A stretch of DNA of 64,000 bases from Buddleja alternifolia (lineage: Eukaryota; Streptophyta; Magnoliopsida; Lamiales; Scrophulariaceae): assembly GCA_019426215.1 (NCBI GenBank), contig CM033392.1:41797577-41861576 (forward strand), written 5' to 3'. A model generated the notes under the pieces. It made no database searches and was not told the DNA's origin. It saw only the letters and a program-made list of their open reading frames with translations. The translations under genes and the position numbers were made by a program. Positions 1 to 10,724 of this stretch are shown piece by piece (the stretch's first letter is position 1; each line of letters opens with the position of its first letter).

Positions 1-775
1 TTTTTGATTCCGAGTTTACGAGGTGAAAGAGCGATAACTTCCTCCGGATCGAAAAAAAAAGATGGAGAGCACGTCTGGTCAAAATCGATCTTGTCTTTAC
101 CACGACCTTAACGGCCTTGGCTAACAAGAATTTCGCCCTTCGAGTTGCATATATTAGATTCAATCGCGTTTTAGGGATCTTACGGGACTTTACCAAACGA
201 TGTCGATACCGGACTCTTCCTCTTTCCCACTTCAGATATAGTCATGGACGAAAGAACGAGTACCCGATCTGAAAGAATAACCAATCAAGCCAACATGAAC
301 TTGAACTCGCCCCGGTCAAGGACTCTTTCTTCAAGCTCCTTTGCCAGCGTAGACAGAGGGAGTTGAATCGGGAGAATAGCCGAGTGTACTGGCTACGGTA
401 CGGGTACGGGTCAAAGAGTTTATTTAGTCGCAAGGTCACTCTCCCCTCAGAATGGTTACTGGACAAGAGAGGCACCTGCTACTGTGTTGGAACTTAACAA
501 ACAGTTGGCACTTGATCCATATCACAAAATTCGAAGGGCTCCAAGGTCGTAGAAGGAAATGTTCTATTTTTTGAAGTTCAAATCGCTTCCCTTCAATAAG
601 ATCGTAGCGTAGAACACCAAGATCCTTAAAAGCGGCGCCGGACTCCCTAACCTTGGGGGTAGTGCGTCAGCCCTTGCCCCCTCTTCCCCATAAGCCTCAT
701 CTGCACCACATACACATTCTAGCTGAAAACTTCTGCCCTCACTGTCCTTTCGAAACGGAAACTGTTCTCCATGTG
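1..775. other. Unassigned organelle-like segment
   Basis: No intact gene is recognised. The stretch has a more even base composition than the AT-rich DNA around it, with GC-rich patches near 630-680, and no transposon ends were found. Short open frames occur on both strands but none matches a family I know. The texture resembles plant mitochondrial intergenic DNA, so a nuclear copy of organelle DNA is possible; this is an impression from composition only. The segment stops near 775, where a repeated sequence begins. Confidence 0.25.
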
Positions 776-780
776 ACATA

Positions 781-1069
781 AAAATTGAAGGTGGTGTTAT
801 GAACTTTGTATACACTTAAGATTTGGCACATTTCGATGCCCGAGTGAAGAGATATGGCCACGCAAAACAGGCCCGTTTGGAAAGTTTTATGTTAAAAAGC
901 TATTTTTTGTTGATTTTCGGGCTTGTCTTTGGCATGTTTCTGTGCGTTTTTTGGCTACCACTTGAACATAAAAGTTGAAGGTGGTGTTATGAACTTTGTA
1001 TACGCGTAAGATTTGGCTCATTTTGATGCCCGAGTGAAGAGATATGGCCAAGCAAAACAGGCCCGTTTG
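781..1069. repeat. Direct duplication of a ~99-bp unit
   Basis: Bases 781-879 and 971-1069 are near-identical, offset by 190 bp and differing at only a few positions. Both contain the word GGTGGTGTTATGAACTTTG and end in GCAAAACAGGCCCGTTTG. The 90 bp between the copies is unrelated. No coding content is visible. Confidence 0.85.
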
Positions 1070-1109
1070 AGCCAAATAAAAAGTAGTCTAATTTTTTATT
1101 TTTTATTTT

Positions 1110-1350
1110 GGCTTTTCTGGCTCAGAATAAAAAACTATTTATTCAAATTAGTCAATAATAAAAAATAATTCATTGAAATTACAATACAATAAAAAATTAT
1201 TTATTCAAAACAACCCCACTTGGCGATCTTTCTCAACAATAATTACGTAATTTCTTTTTATTTTCTGGCTCAAAAGAAACAACTGTTTTTGCAAATTAGG
1301 AAATAATAAAGAAGAATTCATTGAAATTACAATATAATAAAAACTTCATT
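1110..1350. repeat. AT-rich tandem duplication, offset ~142 bp
   Basis: Two diverged copies (about 1110-1205 and 1255-1345) share TTCTGGCTCA, an AATAATAAA tract and ATTCATTGAAATTACAATA. They lie just 3' of the minus-strand 119-aa gene and probably form its downstream region. Confidence 0.6.
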
Positions 1351-1438
1351 CACTCTACTCATCTTCATCTAACATGTAGTAGTTTGATCTGTATGAAGGA
1401 TGAGTCAAAATATTTCGTATTTCACGACGTGTGAGTCT

Positions 1439-1798
1439 TTAGCCTCGTGCGAATGCAAGTTCTTCTGCAAGTTCAAGCATGTGATATCTACAACGACGTA
1501 AAATCATTCTATTGTTTTCGATTCTTATTCTTGAAACAGCCGTCCTACAATTTTCTTCACCATCTCTGGGCATCATTAAGGATCTACGTCGTGGAATTCG
1601 CACGCCAAGTCTTCGAAGATCATTAACCAATTCCTCAGATTCGAGCACCTGATGAGCCCATTCCCTTTTGAGCCCACAATAATACTCAATAGGGTCCTCA
1701 TTAATCAACTCCTCGTAGTCATCGTTTCTTTCTGCTAATAACCATGTTTGTCGATGTCTAGAGTTATGATTATCTCCCATTTTCGTGTTAAATCTCAA
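1439..1798 (-). CDS. Small conserved hypothetical protein (119 aa), paralogue of the gene at 2047
   Basis: I do not recognise the family. The frame codes for a basic, charged protein of 119 aa without a signal peptide or membrane segment; a second Met at codon 7 (base 1780) is an alternative start. It aligns without gaps to the 116-aa product of the divergent gene at 2047-2397. In both, a Trp (W47 here) lies 29 residues before an MPR motif (76-78), which lies 18 residues before an ENNRM motif (94-98). A TATA-like stretch sits upstream in the shared spacer. The matched spacing over about 50 residues supports a real protein rather than a chance ORF. It may be a transposon-carried or host gene; its role is unknown. 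Confidence 0.6.
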   Translation of the reverse strand: MRFNTKMGDNHNSRHRQTWLLAERNDDYEELINEDPIEYYCGLKREWAHQVLESEELVNDLRRLGVRIPRRRSLMMPRDGEENCRTAVSRIRIENNRMILRRCRYHMLELAEELAFARG

Positions 1799-2046
1799 AA
1801 TAATGTAATGTGAAGTGATTTCTGGTGTGAAGTCGGTATATATTCAAAGGGAGTGAACTACTGTATTTGGAAGTTGTAGTCACGGGTTCCGCATTTTTGT
1901 AGTCACGGGTGAAAGTTGTAGTCACGGGTTTTGCATTTTTGTCTGCATTGTAGTCACGGGTTGTGAGTATATATAACTATTGTATTCGGAATTATGAGTA
2001 TATAAACAAAGGGAGTGAACACCAATCTTAACAATAATTATTAAAA
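1799..2046. promoter_or_regulatory. Bidirectional spacer with repeated TAGTCACGGGT boxes
   Basis: This 248-bp spacer separates the starts of the two divergent paralogues. It holds four copies of TGTAGTCACGGGT (starting near 1875, 1898, 1917 and 1949). It also holds two direct copies of a TATA-plus-AAAGGGAGTGAAC block, near 1838-1859 and 2002-2021. The TATA-like sequence of the second block lies about 40 bp before the plus-strand ATG. Promoter function is inferred from position. Confidence 0.5.
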
Positions 2047-2397
2047 ATGGAGCCGTTTAGAGCCCCAAAGTTGTATTACACTCCTGGTGATATTTTTCGT
2101 GCCATGGGTCGTAGTTGGCAGTTGGATAATGATTACTATTACTCATTGAATCCAAATCAAAGATATTCAGAAAGATATTTGCGAACGATGGAAGATGAAT
2201 GGCTTCATCGGGTCCAAGAACAAGACGGGCTTGTTGTGGATTGTCGTGAACGTCAAATTTGCTGCCCCAGACTAAAAGCCATACTCATGCCTCGTGTAAC
2301 GCCACAGGAAAAAACTACAGCACTCAATAGGATACGTGAGGAGAATAACAGGATGGTTATGCGCATGCAACATCTAAATTACCAAGAAATTTCTTGA
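2047..2397 (+). CDS. Small conserved hypothetical protein (116 aa), paralogue of the gene at 1439
   Basis: The family is not recognised. The protein is Tyr-rich near its N-terminus (residues 10-40). It then carries the block shared with its neighbour: DEWLHRVQE (50-58), LMPR (80-83) and RIREENNRM (95-103). Spacing between the shared residues is identical to the 119-aa paralogue, so the two descend from one gene even though they are divergently oriented. There is no signal peptide or membrane helix. A TATA-like box about 40 bp upstream and an AT-rich 3' flank fit a transcribed gene. It lies next to the PMD pseudogene; whether they belong to one mobile unit is unknown. Confidence 0.6.
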   Translation: MEPFRAPKLYYTPGDIFRAMGRSWQLDNDYYYSLNPNQRYSERYLRTMEDEWLHRVQEQDGLVVDCRERQICCPRLKAILMPRVTPQEKTTALNRIREENNRMVMRMQHLNYQEIS

Positions 2398-2661
2398 GAA
2401 TACGCATTATGTGGTTATGTGCAAGAAGCAAGAGCTCGGTGGGAGCTTAGTATAGGTCCTGAGTATCGATCGGACATTAAAATGTCTGATGAGGAGAATA
2501 ACTAGATTCCTGTCAATTAGTTTTATATTAATTCAATGTTTATATTAATTTCGTAATTGTTTTGTCTTCAAATAAAACAATTATGTCAATAAAATTATAT
2601 TATTAACATGCATTATCCAAAACACCACAAAAAAAATATAAATACACAACGACTAAATAAA

Positions 2662-5010
2662 CTATCTATGCGACCGATAACTCCGATGTCCACCCGTTCC
2701 ACAATATGGGGACCGCCTCGTCCTCGTAGACCTTCTCATATTTGCTTCTTCCTCACCATCATTGTACTGAACTGGTGATACATTAAATTGTACAAAAGGC
2801 GGATGTGGAATTCTATGATGTAGAGGTGCATCACCCCACTGCTCCATATCGAGATCAGTCAAATTCCATGTCGGCGTACTGATACCTTGTCCTTGATTGT
2901 GAAAATTGATGGGCACATTAGTCACGGGTGATTGGGCCGTGGTGGGAATTGGGACGAGGTTGAGCCGAGCTCGATCCTCCGGCATTAAATTAATCATGAT
3001 GAGCCGAGCTCGATCCTCCGGCATGGAAGTGACCATGAAAACCTGAGCTCGATCCTCCAGCATTGAAGTGACCATGGAAAGCCGAGCTCGATCCTCCGGC
3101 ATGTTCCTCATCTACACGAGCACCAATGGCTACATTGCCACTACATGTGACCATATCCTGGATGTTCCTCATTCTAGATTGTTGTTCCCTAATTGCCGTG
3201 GGATCACTAGTTTGGGCAATTTGTTCCATTGTATTTTGCACCTCTTCAATTTCCACGAACTGAAAATATAAAATAACAAATACTATTAACAAAAAAATGT
3301 TCCTAAATAAATAGCATTAAATTAAGTATCAATGAAAAACAATACCAAATACTAACCACATTTTGCAATAGAGTGGCTGACCCGGCCTGGTGTCCCGCAC
3401 CTCTCCTAGTCAATCGGGGTGAAATGTAACGACGAGTGATTCGGTCATACCACTCTTCGTATCCTTCGTCGGTCTGGTCTCCCCCCCTCCTCAATATAGT
3501 GTCCAGTCACAACGCACGATTGACGATTATTCCACATTGCAATTTCCCGAGCGTGTTTAGCTAACCAATTAGTCATGGACTTACTCTTTCGGGTGACCCT
3601 TCCAACACGTTCAGGTGTGCGTGGAATATATTGGTGTATTCTGAACTGTCGAAGAACACGCTCAGGACGATGATACTCTACGATGGCAAAGAATATCATC
3701 TGAACTGATGCTCGCCATACATTATCATTCAAACATTGAGGTGGCAACTCGGCAATGTCTGCATCATTGAGGTTGTACGGTGTCCAAACAAACTGAAATA
3801 CGAAAAAATGATTTAGAATATATTAGTACGAGATAATTATAACTTCATAATAATTTGAAAAAAAATAAAAAATTCTCAACTCACATGTCAATCTGCCATC
3901 TGATCTAGACCATCTCTAATTGCCGGGACGTTGTGAGTGACTGGAGCAGTATTTGTAGTAGGTCGATACCACCTTCAAACAACAATCATTGAAAATAATT
4001 AAAAAAAATTGAACGTTTCTTAATTAAACATAATCTTCAAATGGTAAATTACCGTGCAGCATAAGGTGCTCGGGCAATGTCATCCACGTCAGCTCACGCC
4101 ATCTGTTTAGGTACCCCATCAAGCCTTACAATCCAAACCCTACTCCACGCCCATATCTGTTAAATGAGAAATATATTAATTGAATAACCACGAATTATTA
4201 TACCAGAAATAATAAAGTTTAAATAATAATTTTTCTCACCTATAATAATGGCATGAAACCTCCAATATTCTTGCAATCTACTTGGGAACCACTTGACAAT
4301 TCGCGGTATAAATGAGCCAATACCGCGCTCCCCCAACTGTATGTGCGTGCTAAGTTTATATCTTCAAACATAGTCAACCACACTACAGGAATAACATCTC
4401 ATGTGGTGTCGGCGCACATCACACCCCCTAACAACAAAAGGGCCCAACAACAGGCTACCTGATCAACTAAAAATTCTTCAAATTGATCATTTATTTGGAA
4501 TGGCGCACTCCCCACATGGTTAGCAAGTTTTCGTACTGATATTCTATAACCGTGCTTGAAATCTTCTGGCATTAAGTACAGTCCTAATAGTTCATATACA
4601 TATAGCATGTAACTTTCATATCCTTGGAACTGCCTATGTGCAACTACAGCCCTACCATCAACTGGTAGACCATATAAAATAGCAACATCTTGGAGAGTTA
4701 TCGTAGCCTCTCCGGTCCTAAAATGAAATGTATTCGTCTCTGGGCGCCATCTCTCAATTAGGGCCTTCACAAGGCCCAGGTCATTTGTCAAATGAGATAA
4801 CTAGTATACCCTATAAAACCCAATCTCATCAAGCTTTACCTTGACGCGGTGATGTAAAGGATGTCCAAAGACAATCTCGAAATATGTAGCGTCAGCTCGC
4901 CGGACACGTTGAGTGAAGTCTAGATAATGAGCAACTACCTCAGATACATGATTGTCCTGATCATACAATACGCTCGGATCAACCAGTCCATATACATTAC
5001 GCTCAGCCAT
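2662..5010 (-). pseudogene. Plant mobile domain (MAIN/MAIL-like) gene, decayed
   Basis: This is a multi-exon gene of the plant mobile domain family, found in plant transposons and in host MAIN/MAIL-type nuclear proteins. Visible landmarks, 5' to 3': start MAERNVYG at 5010, just after a TAAATGCAG acceptor; [13 protein letters not shown] and [14 protein letters not shown] (4791-4650); YSWGSAVLAHLYREL (about 4340-4290); IWAW after an intron (about 4155); VEYHRPERVLRQF (about 3680-3630); YEEWYDRITRRYISP (about 3455-3415); and a C-terminal CGTGGHRSY. The reading is broken by in-frame stops at 4801-4803 (TAG) and 4399-4401 (TGA), another in the IWAW exon, and a frameshift at a C7 run near 3481-3487. 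It is therefore called a pseudogene, though the C-run shift could be a sequencing error. Confidence 0.8.
2949..3105 (-). repeat. 39-bp coding tandem repeat in the PMD C-terminal exon
   Basis: About four units of 39 bp each contain GAGCTCGATCCTCC on the plus strand. On the minus strand they code for 13-residue units of the type AGGSSSAFHGHFN. The frame stops at 2990, inside the repeat, while another frame continues into the conserved C-terminus. The repeat is thus a likely site of slippage. Confidence 0.8.
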
Positions 5011-5011
5011 C

Positions 5012-6230
5012 CTGCATTTACATATCCACAAGAATGTTAATTTACATTCTACGATATAAATTACACTTATATATTTAGTAAATTGTATCTATTAATTCGA
5101 AATTAAACCCACTAATTAAAAATTATACATAATCAATAAAGATTATACATACAAATCAAAATTTAGAGATTATACCTAATCATTCGAATTATCCATAAAA
5201 ATTGGAGATTACACTTACAAAATATAAATAAAAAAATATTAATTTGAATTTAAAAAATCAAATTTAAACATACTAATTTGAACTACTGATCGAATCTACA
5301 CCTAACTGCTACGAATTAAACCTATCAATTCGAACGTTTAGAAAACGCTTCCAAACAATTCGAAATTAAACCAAACAATTCGAAATCAAACCTATAAATT
5401 CAAAAAATTATGCCAAACATTTCCAAAAAGATAGCAACCAATTTAAAATTAACGCTAACTACTCCAAATTTGAACATTATACCAAGCAATTGCAAAATAT
5501 ACCAACCTAGTCAAAAATAAATCTAACTACTTGAAATTAAGCCTATTAATATGAACTTATACCAAAACAATTCCAAATTAAACCTACCAACTAGAAATCA
5601 AACCTAACAATCCAAAATTAAACACTAAAAATACAAATTATACCGAACATTTCAACAATTATACCAACCAATTCCAACATTATACAAACAATTCAAAAAT
5701 TATACCAAATAATTTCAAAGTAACACTAAAAATTGACATTATACCTAAAAGTCAAAATTGAGCCTAAATATCAAAAATCAATTTGCTAATTCAACAATTA
5801 TACCAAATAATTCAAAAATTATACCAAAAAACCATAAAAAAATAACATTAAAAATTGACATTATACCAAAAAGTCAAAATTAAACCTAAAGATCAAAAAT
5901 CAACCGATTAATTTAATAATTATACCAACATATTCGATAATTATAGCAAAAATACAAAAATTATAGTTAACACATCGAATTTATCACTAAAAATTCAAAT
6001 TTTGAACCCTAAATTACAATGTCATTACAATAGAAAAAAAACTCATATATAAACTCTAAATTTAACAAAATTTAAACAATATCTTACGTTCTTGGTTGAT
6101 GGAGAAATTGGAGGCTAAATTTAGAGAAAAATTCGTGCTGAAAATAGTGAAAATTGGAGGAAGAAAATGATGAAGAAAAAATGAAAGAGAGAGAGGAAGG
6201 GAAACTGAGCGTTTTTGTGTGGAGGGGGAG
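5012..6230 (-). other. 5' UTR exon and first intron of the PMD gene
   Basis: On the minus strand a CT-rich leader (about 6230-6090) ends at a plausible donor (AAGAAC then GTAAGA, near 6087). The matching acceptor TAAATGCAG ends at 5012, one base before the start codon region. The intervening ~1.07 kb is extremely AT-rich and built from degenerate copies of a word like AATTATACCAAACAATTC, roughly every 20-40 bp. I see no gene in it. Confidence 0.55.
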
Positions 6231-6282
6231 CGTTTTTTGTTTCCTTTGCTGAACCAGAATTTTTTAAAAAAAATAAACTCAG

Positions 6283-6543
6283 GTATTACGACATAGTTTA
6301 TGTCGTAACACTGCTGGTGTCAGCGGTCAACGCTCACGCTAACACCAGCAGTCAGCTTTTATTAAAAAAATATATATGTGTGTGTGTTACGACATATGAC
6401 ATGTCGTAACACATTAATTTATTTTAAAAAAATATATATATATATAATCTGTTACGACATGGGGAATGTCGTAATACCCATGTTACGACATACCCTATGT
6501 CGTAACGTGCTAAAATCTGAATACCACCATTTTCGGTGGTATT
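6283..6543. repeat. Run of perfect palindromes (TTACGACAT/ATGTCGTAA)
   Basis: Four hairpins share the arm TTACGACAT: 6285-6307, 6383-6413 (13-bp arms), 6452-6474 and 6482-6506 (11-bp arms). A fifth hairpin of different sequence (6311-6325 with 6337-6351, 14 of 15 pairs) lies between the first two. A sixth is at 6520-6543. All lie just upstream of the PMD leader and are separated by AT-rich spacers. The layout resembles the subterminal hairpins of the CACTA element further right, but no transposon terminus was identified here. Confidence 0.8.
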
Positions 6544-7122
6544 TTCTGATTTTAAATTTATTTTTATATTATTTATTTAATTTTCTCCAATATCAATATA
6601 TATGACATCCTTAATATTTTTTTTATGACTTGTGTGTAACTTATGGGCTATAAAGTACGGATACTTTGAAAAATCTCTACGTATTGTGTCGGACACAACA
6701 TGCCTCCAACACGTGTCCAACACGGAAAATCCGTGTCTTTAAATAAAATATAAAAAGAAAATCCCGACATGGTGTTGGACACGCCAGGGGGCGTGTCTAA
6801 TACACATGTGAGAAACTTGTGAGAAAATAGAAAAATGAAAATTCCCAAATTAATTTTTAGGATTGGAGAACACTCTCAATATATGACACTTAATAACTAT
6901 TTCACTATTTGAGGGTGAGATTCAAACAATGACGTATTTGTTTTTGTTTGTGTAATGTATTGTATTGAAAACATGATTGTTTTTATATTTAGTTTATGAT
7001 TATGTTTTACATTTGTTATTGGCTTATTATTGATAATTAAGAAGTTTAATTCCTTCAGACATGTAGAGCTCCACAAGTTAAATGCAAATTTTATAATATC
7101 AATCATTCTCACACTTTATTTC
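6544..7122. other. Gene-free AT-rich stretch
   Basis: No gene is seen. Bases 6680-6810 are rich in GTGTCC/GGACAC words, resembling a diverged copy of the unit duplicated at 8985-9107 and 9209-9336. Confidence 0.4.
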
Positions 7123-7200
7123 TCTAACAAATTTTATTGAAATTGTAATCATAAGTCTAATTTACAAATTCTAGTTTAATGAATATCTATATGTATGTAT

Positions 7201-7230
<30 letters not shown>

Positions 7231-7231
<1 letters not shown>

Positions 7232-8946
7232 GGGTCAACATCTAATATATACCCTATATTAGATAAGATATAAGACCAATTTTACACCATTTGATCAATT
7301 AAATCCAACAGTCCAAAAAAAAAAGCCAAAAAAAGGCAAGAAAATTGGTTCCAATTGGATCAGAGGTATAATAGGCAAATGACATCATTATACAGCATCT
7401 ACCTACCAAAAATAACGACACAGAATCTCCCTAAAATCTCTCAAAATTGAAACGCACAAAATCTCCCCTACAATCTCTCAACTTGCTCCCAAATTGAAAG
7501 CTTCAAGAATTGGGAACTGAGTATGATGAGATGCGATGGATTAGGGCAAGAATTTGCAGAGGATAATTCAATTGGAATGAAGAAGATTAATCATAGCGTG
7601 CCTGAGAATAGTGATGATAGAAAGAATGATCAGAAGCTTAATTTGTCTCTTCATTTGTAGAAGACGAGATATGGTTATGGCTGTTTTTTCACGAAGGAAT
7701 TAAGCCATTGGAGATATGATTTGCTGTGTCGATTAGCTATTGATTGGGGTCCAATAATGTGTTTTTGTTGATTTGGTATGCATATTTGTGTAATAGATGT
7801 TGTATATTGTTAAATTAGTTAGTGTATTGTAATTGTCTAATGTATAAACACACACTGTATAATGGATTATATGATACTGTATACTGGATTATATGATACT
7901 GTATAATGGGTTATAAGATATTGTATAATGGTTTATAAGATTGTAATGTATGATGTATAAATACACACTGTATAATGGGTTATAAGATATTGTATAATGG
8001 TTTATAAGATTGTAACTGTATGATGTGTACAAACACACTATATAATTGGTTATAAGATACTGTATAATGTGCTATAATATACTGTATAGTGGTTTATAAG
8101 ATATTATATAATGGTTTGAAATAACTAATTGTATGTCACTAATCACACACTGTATATCACCGTTGTATTTACTGTATAATGGTTTATAAGCTACTGTATA
8201 ATGTGTTATAAGTTATTGTATGATGGTTTAAAATCACTAATTATGATGTTTTCTTCCCCTTCTTCCTTTCTTCTCTCCTTGTACAAGAGAGTATATGTGC
8301 GAAAGCCATGAACAACAGAAGTAGCCTCTGCTTCTCCAAATATATTCGAATTTGGATGAAGCATATATAGAACACTTGGATTCTGAAAGTCCAAGGATCC
8401 TAAATCTCAAGGCTCTAGCATCAAAAATATCCTCTGCTTCACAAGAACATATTAGGTATTCACAGAATGATACTGCATAAAAGCAGGAACACACATTGCA
8501 TCAAACTACGACAACAAAACAAAATAACAAAAACTAGATTTATTCACAACTCATGAATATATCAGCAAAATCACAATTTCAGCAAACAAAATCCACGAGA
8601 AAATGAAAAATTAAATGGAGGAAAAATGAAAAAAAAAAAAAAAAAAAAGAAGAAGCGTAATTGAAAAGATGTGAGAATCGAATTCTGTGAACTGATCGAA
8701 TTGTAATTGGAAAGAAAAAATGAATTGGAGAAAAAGAAATTTGTTATGGGTGCGATAAGGGGGATTTGATTTTGATCCTGCATGATATTTACGTTCATTG
8801 ACTAAAATATCCCTGCCATCATTAAAAAAATTATACAAACTGAAAAATGGAGTTAAATCCGGACCTTGAGATCAAACGGTATCAATGGTGTAGATTGAGT
8901 CTTATATCTTACCAAATGTAATGGGTATGTAATTAATCCATACCTT
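7231..8946. mobile_element. Non-autonomous DNA transposon with long imperfect terminal inverted repeats
   Basis: The left end (AGGGT...) and the reverse complement of the right end (AAGGT...) align for well over 100 bp. Shared blocks include AAGATATAAGAC followed by a ...ACACCAT...TTTGATC block. Long TIRs without a transposase frame suggest a Mutator-like non-autonomous element, but other superfamilies are possible. The target-site duplication cannot be read because the insertion lies in an (AT)n tract. The duplicated host unit confirms both boundaries to within a few bases. Confidence 0.7.
7845..8235. repeat. Minisatellite inside the TIR element
   Basis: Roughly a dozen degenerate copies of a 20-35-bp unit around ACTGTATAATGGTTTATAAGA. 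No coding frame is present. Confidence 0.8.
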
Positions 8947-8951
8947 ATATA

Positions 8952-8986
<35 letters not shown>

Positions 8987-9166
8987 GACAATATTGTCCA
9001 AATCGTGTCGTGTCCAAATTTTTTTATGAATTGCCGTATCTTGTGTTCATATTGTGTCCTTTATGTGTCGCAATATCCGTGTCCATGCATCATAAGGTAT
9101 TGGGGTATATTGAAATTGTAATCAGAAGTTTAATTTACAAATTCTAGTTTAATGAATATCTATATG

Positions 9167-9209
<43 letters not shown>

Positions 9210-9336
9210 GTTGGACAATAGTGTCGGAGTCGTGGTGTCCTAAATTTTTTAAGAATTACCGTATCTTGTGTTCATATCGTGTCCTATACGTGTCGCAATA
9301 TCCGTGTCCATGCATCATAGGGTATTGGGGTATTAT

Positions 9337-10724
9337 GTATGATTGAAGGTACAAACACTTGGGGCAATTTGCTCCATTGTGCGTAGGACAAACAGCAGCT
9401 CAGCTTCCTGGATAGTGGGTTGCAATAGGTCACAGCACACAGTGGCTCTGGTACTCTGCCTATGCCAGGTAACAAACTCTCTCTCTCCCCCAACCCTAAA
9501 CACAAAAATCTCTCTCCCCCATAGCAATCACACCCGTCACTGGCTGTACCACACGATATAAGGGAAAGAATTATCATCTCATTACATTTCAACATTATAA
9601 TGCTATATACATATTTAGAAAATTCTGTAGCAAATCTGTCCCGGAGTTCACAAATTTTGTTCTGATACTAATTAAGGTTGTTCTACTAAGAAACAACCAT
9701 TCGTTCTTCTATAGATGCAGGGGTTATTATAGATGAATTGCTAGGAAATTTTGTGCAGGGGTTATTATAGATGCAGTAGTCCAAAAGGTTGTTCTGCTGG
9801 GAAACAATTCATCTCGAGCGTTGCACAAAAATTCATCTCGTTTAGCAGTTAATTAATCTATCGGTTGAGAAATCACCATTCGTTCTTCTACACCATATCT
9901 CCTGCAACAGAAATTAACTTTGAAATGCACTTTTGCTGTAAAAATCAAACAGCAACCAGACTTAGTACACTAGTAAGAAGTAGATAAACGATTTAACACC
10001 AAATTTTAGACTACCAAGAAATGATAAGAATTTACAGACAAGCTAAGACCCCAACTACTTGCATGTATATACCTAGTAGTAAAACAAGAGCTGGCAATTT
10101 ATATGAACTCGAACAATATTTGTGTATTTTCGACGTTTTAACTACAACATAAAGCCATACAAGATGCGTGTGCAAAACAGATACACAACATCATCTACAG
10201 TCAGCTTTTCCAACCCTGCCCAAGTGATATATTGCAAGATTTAGTATGAGAAACTCTGTGGATCAATCCTAGAAAACAATGTGTGAACCTCAGAAGTCAG
10301 AAATGTCTATGATTTACGAGATTTGTAACAACAGGCTATGACGTAAGGTCTATGAATCCCATAGGATAAATCCTGAAATGAGTTGTTGTGTAAGACCTCA
10401 GATTGCATCACATTATGCTACACTAGGGAAAGCTGCATATACCTTTTCTAACGCATTAAGCTACATCAAACTCCCCTTGGCTGCATATTACTCTTACAGT
10501 TCAATAACCAATTAAATGACTTCAGCAGAGGACAAGATATTCTTTAAATGAATTGCAGCTGAATGAAATTTGACCGAAAGCATCACGAGCTCCTCGGATG
10601 CCTAATCACTAAGCGAAGCTTCTGTAGTAGGGTGAGACCGAGCAAATTTATTTACTCCGACACATACAGTAAACTGAAACACATACAGTAAACTGAAAAA
10701 TATTGCCAAGTTAAAATAGCTAAA
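9337..10724. other. Gene-free region downstream of the PPR gene
   Basis: No supported gene. Bases 9720-9770 repeat GGGGTTATTATAGATG twice, and 10660-10698 hold a tandem 18-bp repeat (ACACATACAGTAAACTGA). The part next to 10725 is presumably the 3' UTR of the PPR gene. Short frames at 9284-9595 do not resemble a known protein. Confidence 0.4.

Larger units (their letters stand above)
7123..9336. repeat. ~225-bp unit duplicated in tandem, first copy split by a transposon
   Basis: Copy 2 is contiguous (about 9108-9336): a TATTGAAATTGTAATC segment, an (AC)n(AT)n microsatellite, then GTTGGACAATA through to GGTATTGGGGTA. Copy 1 has the same order but is split. Its left half is about 7134-7230 and its right half about 8984-9107. 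The 1.7-kb element at 7231-8946 sits in the (AT)n tract between them. Copy 2 thus serves as an internal empty site. Confidence 0.85.

Noticed and set aside
6211..6605. Small plus-strand frames across the palindrome array
   Set aside because: Low-complexity frames crossing hairpins, opposite to the PMD leader.
7850..8235. Possible CRISPR-like or satellite array
   Set aside because: Units are degenerate and contiguous without unique spacers; it is a minisatellite in a plant transposon.
8571..8838. Phe-rich frames near a poly-A run
   Set aside because: They translate a homopolymer inside the terminal repeat of the TIR element.
9284..9595. 103-aa minus-strand frame and its overlapping neighbours
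   Set aside because: No recognisable domain; overlapping frames on both strands and proximity to a microsatellite suggest chance.
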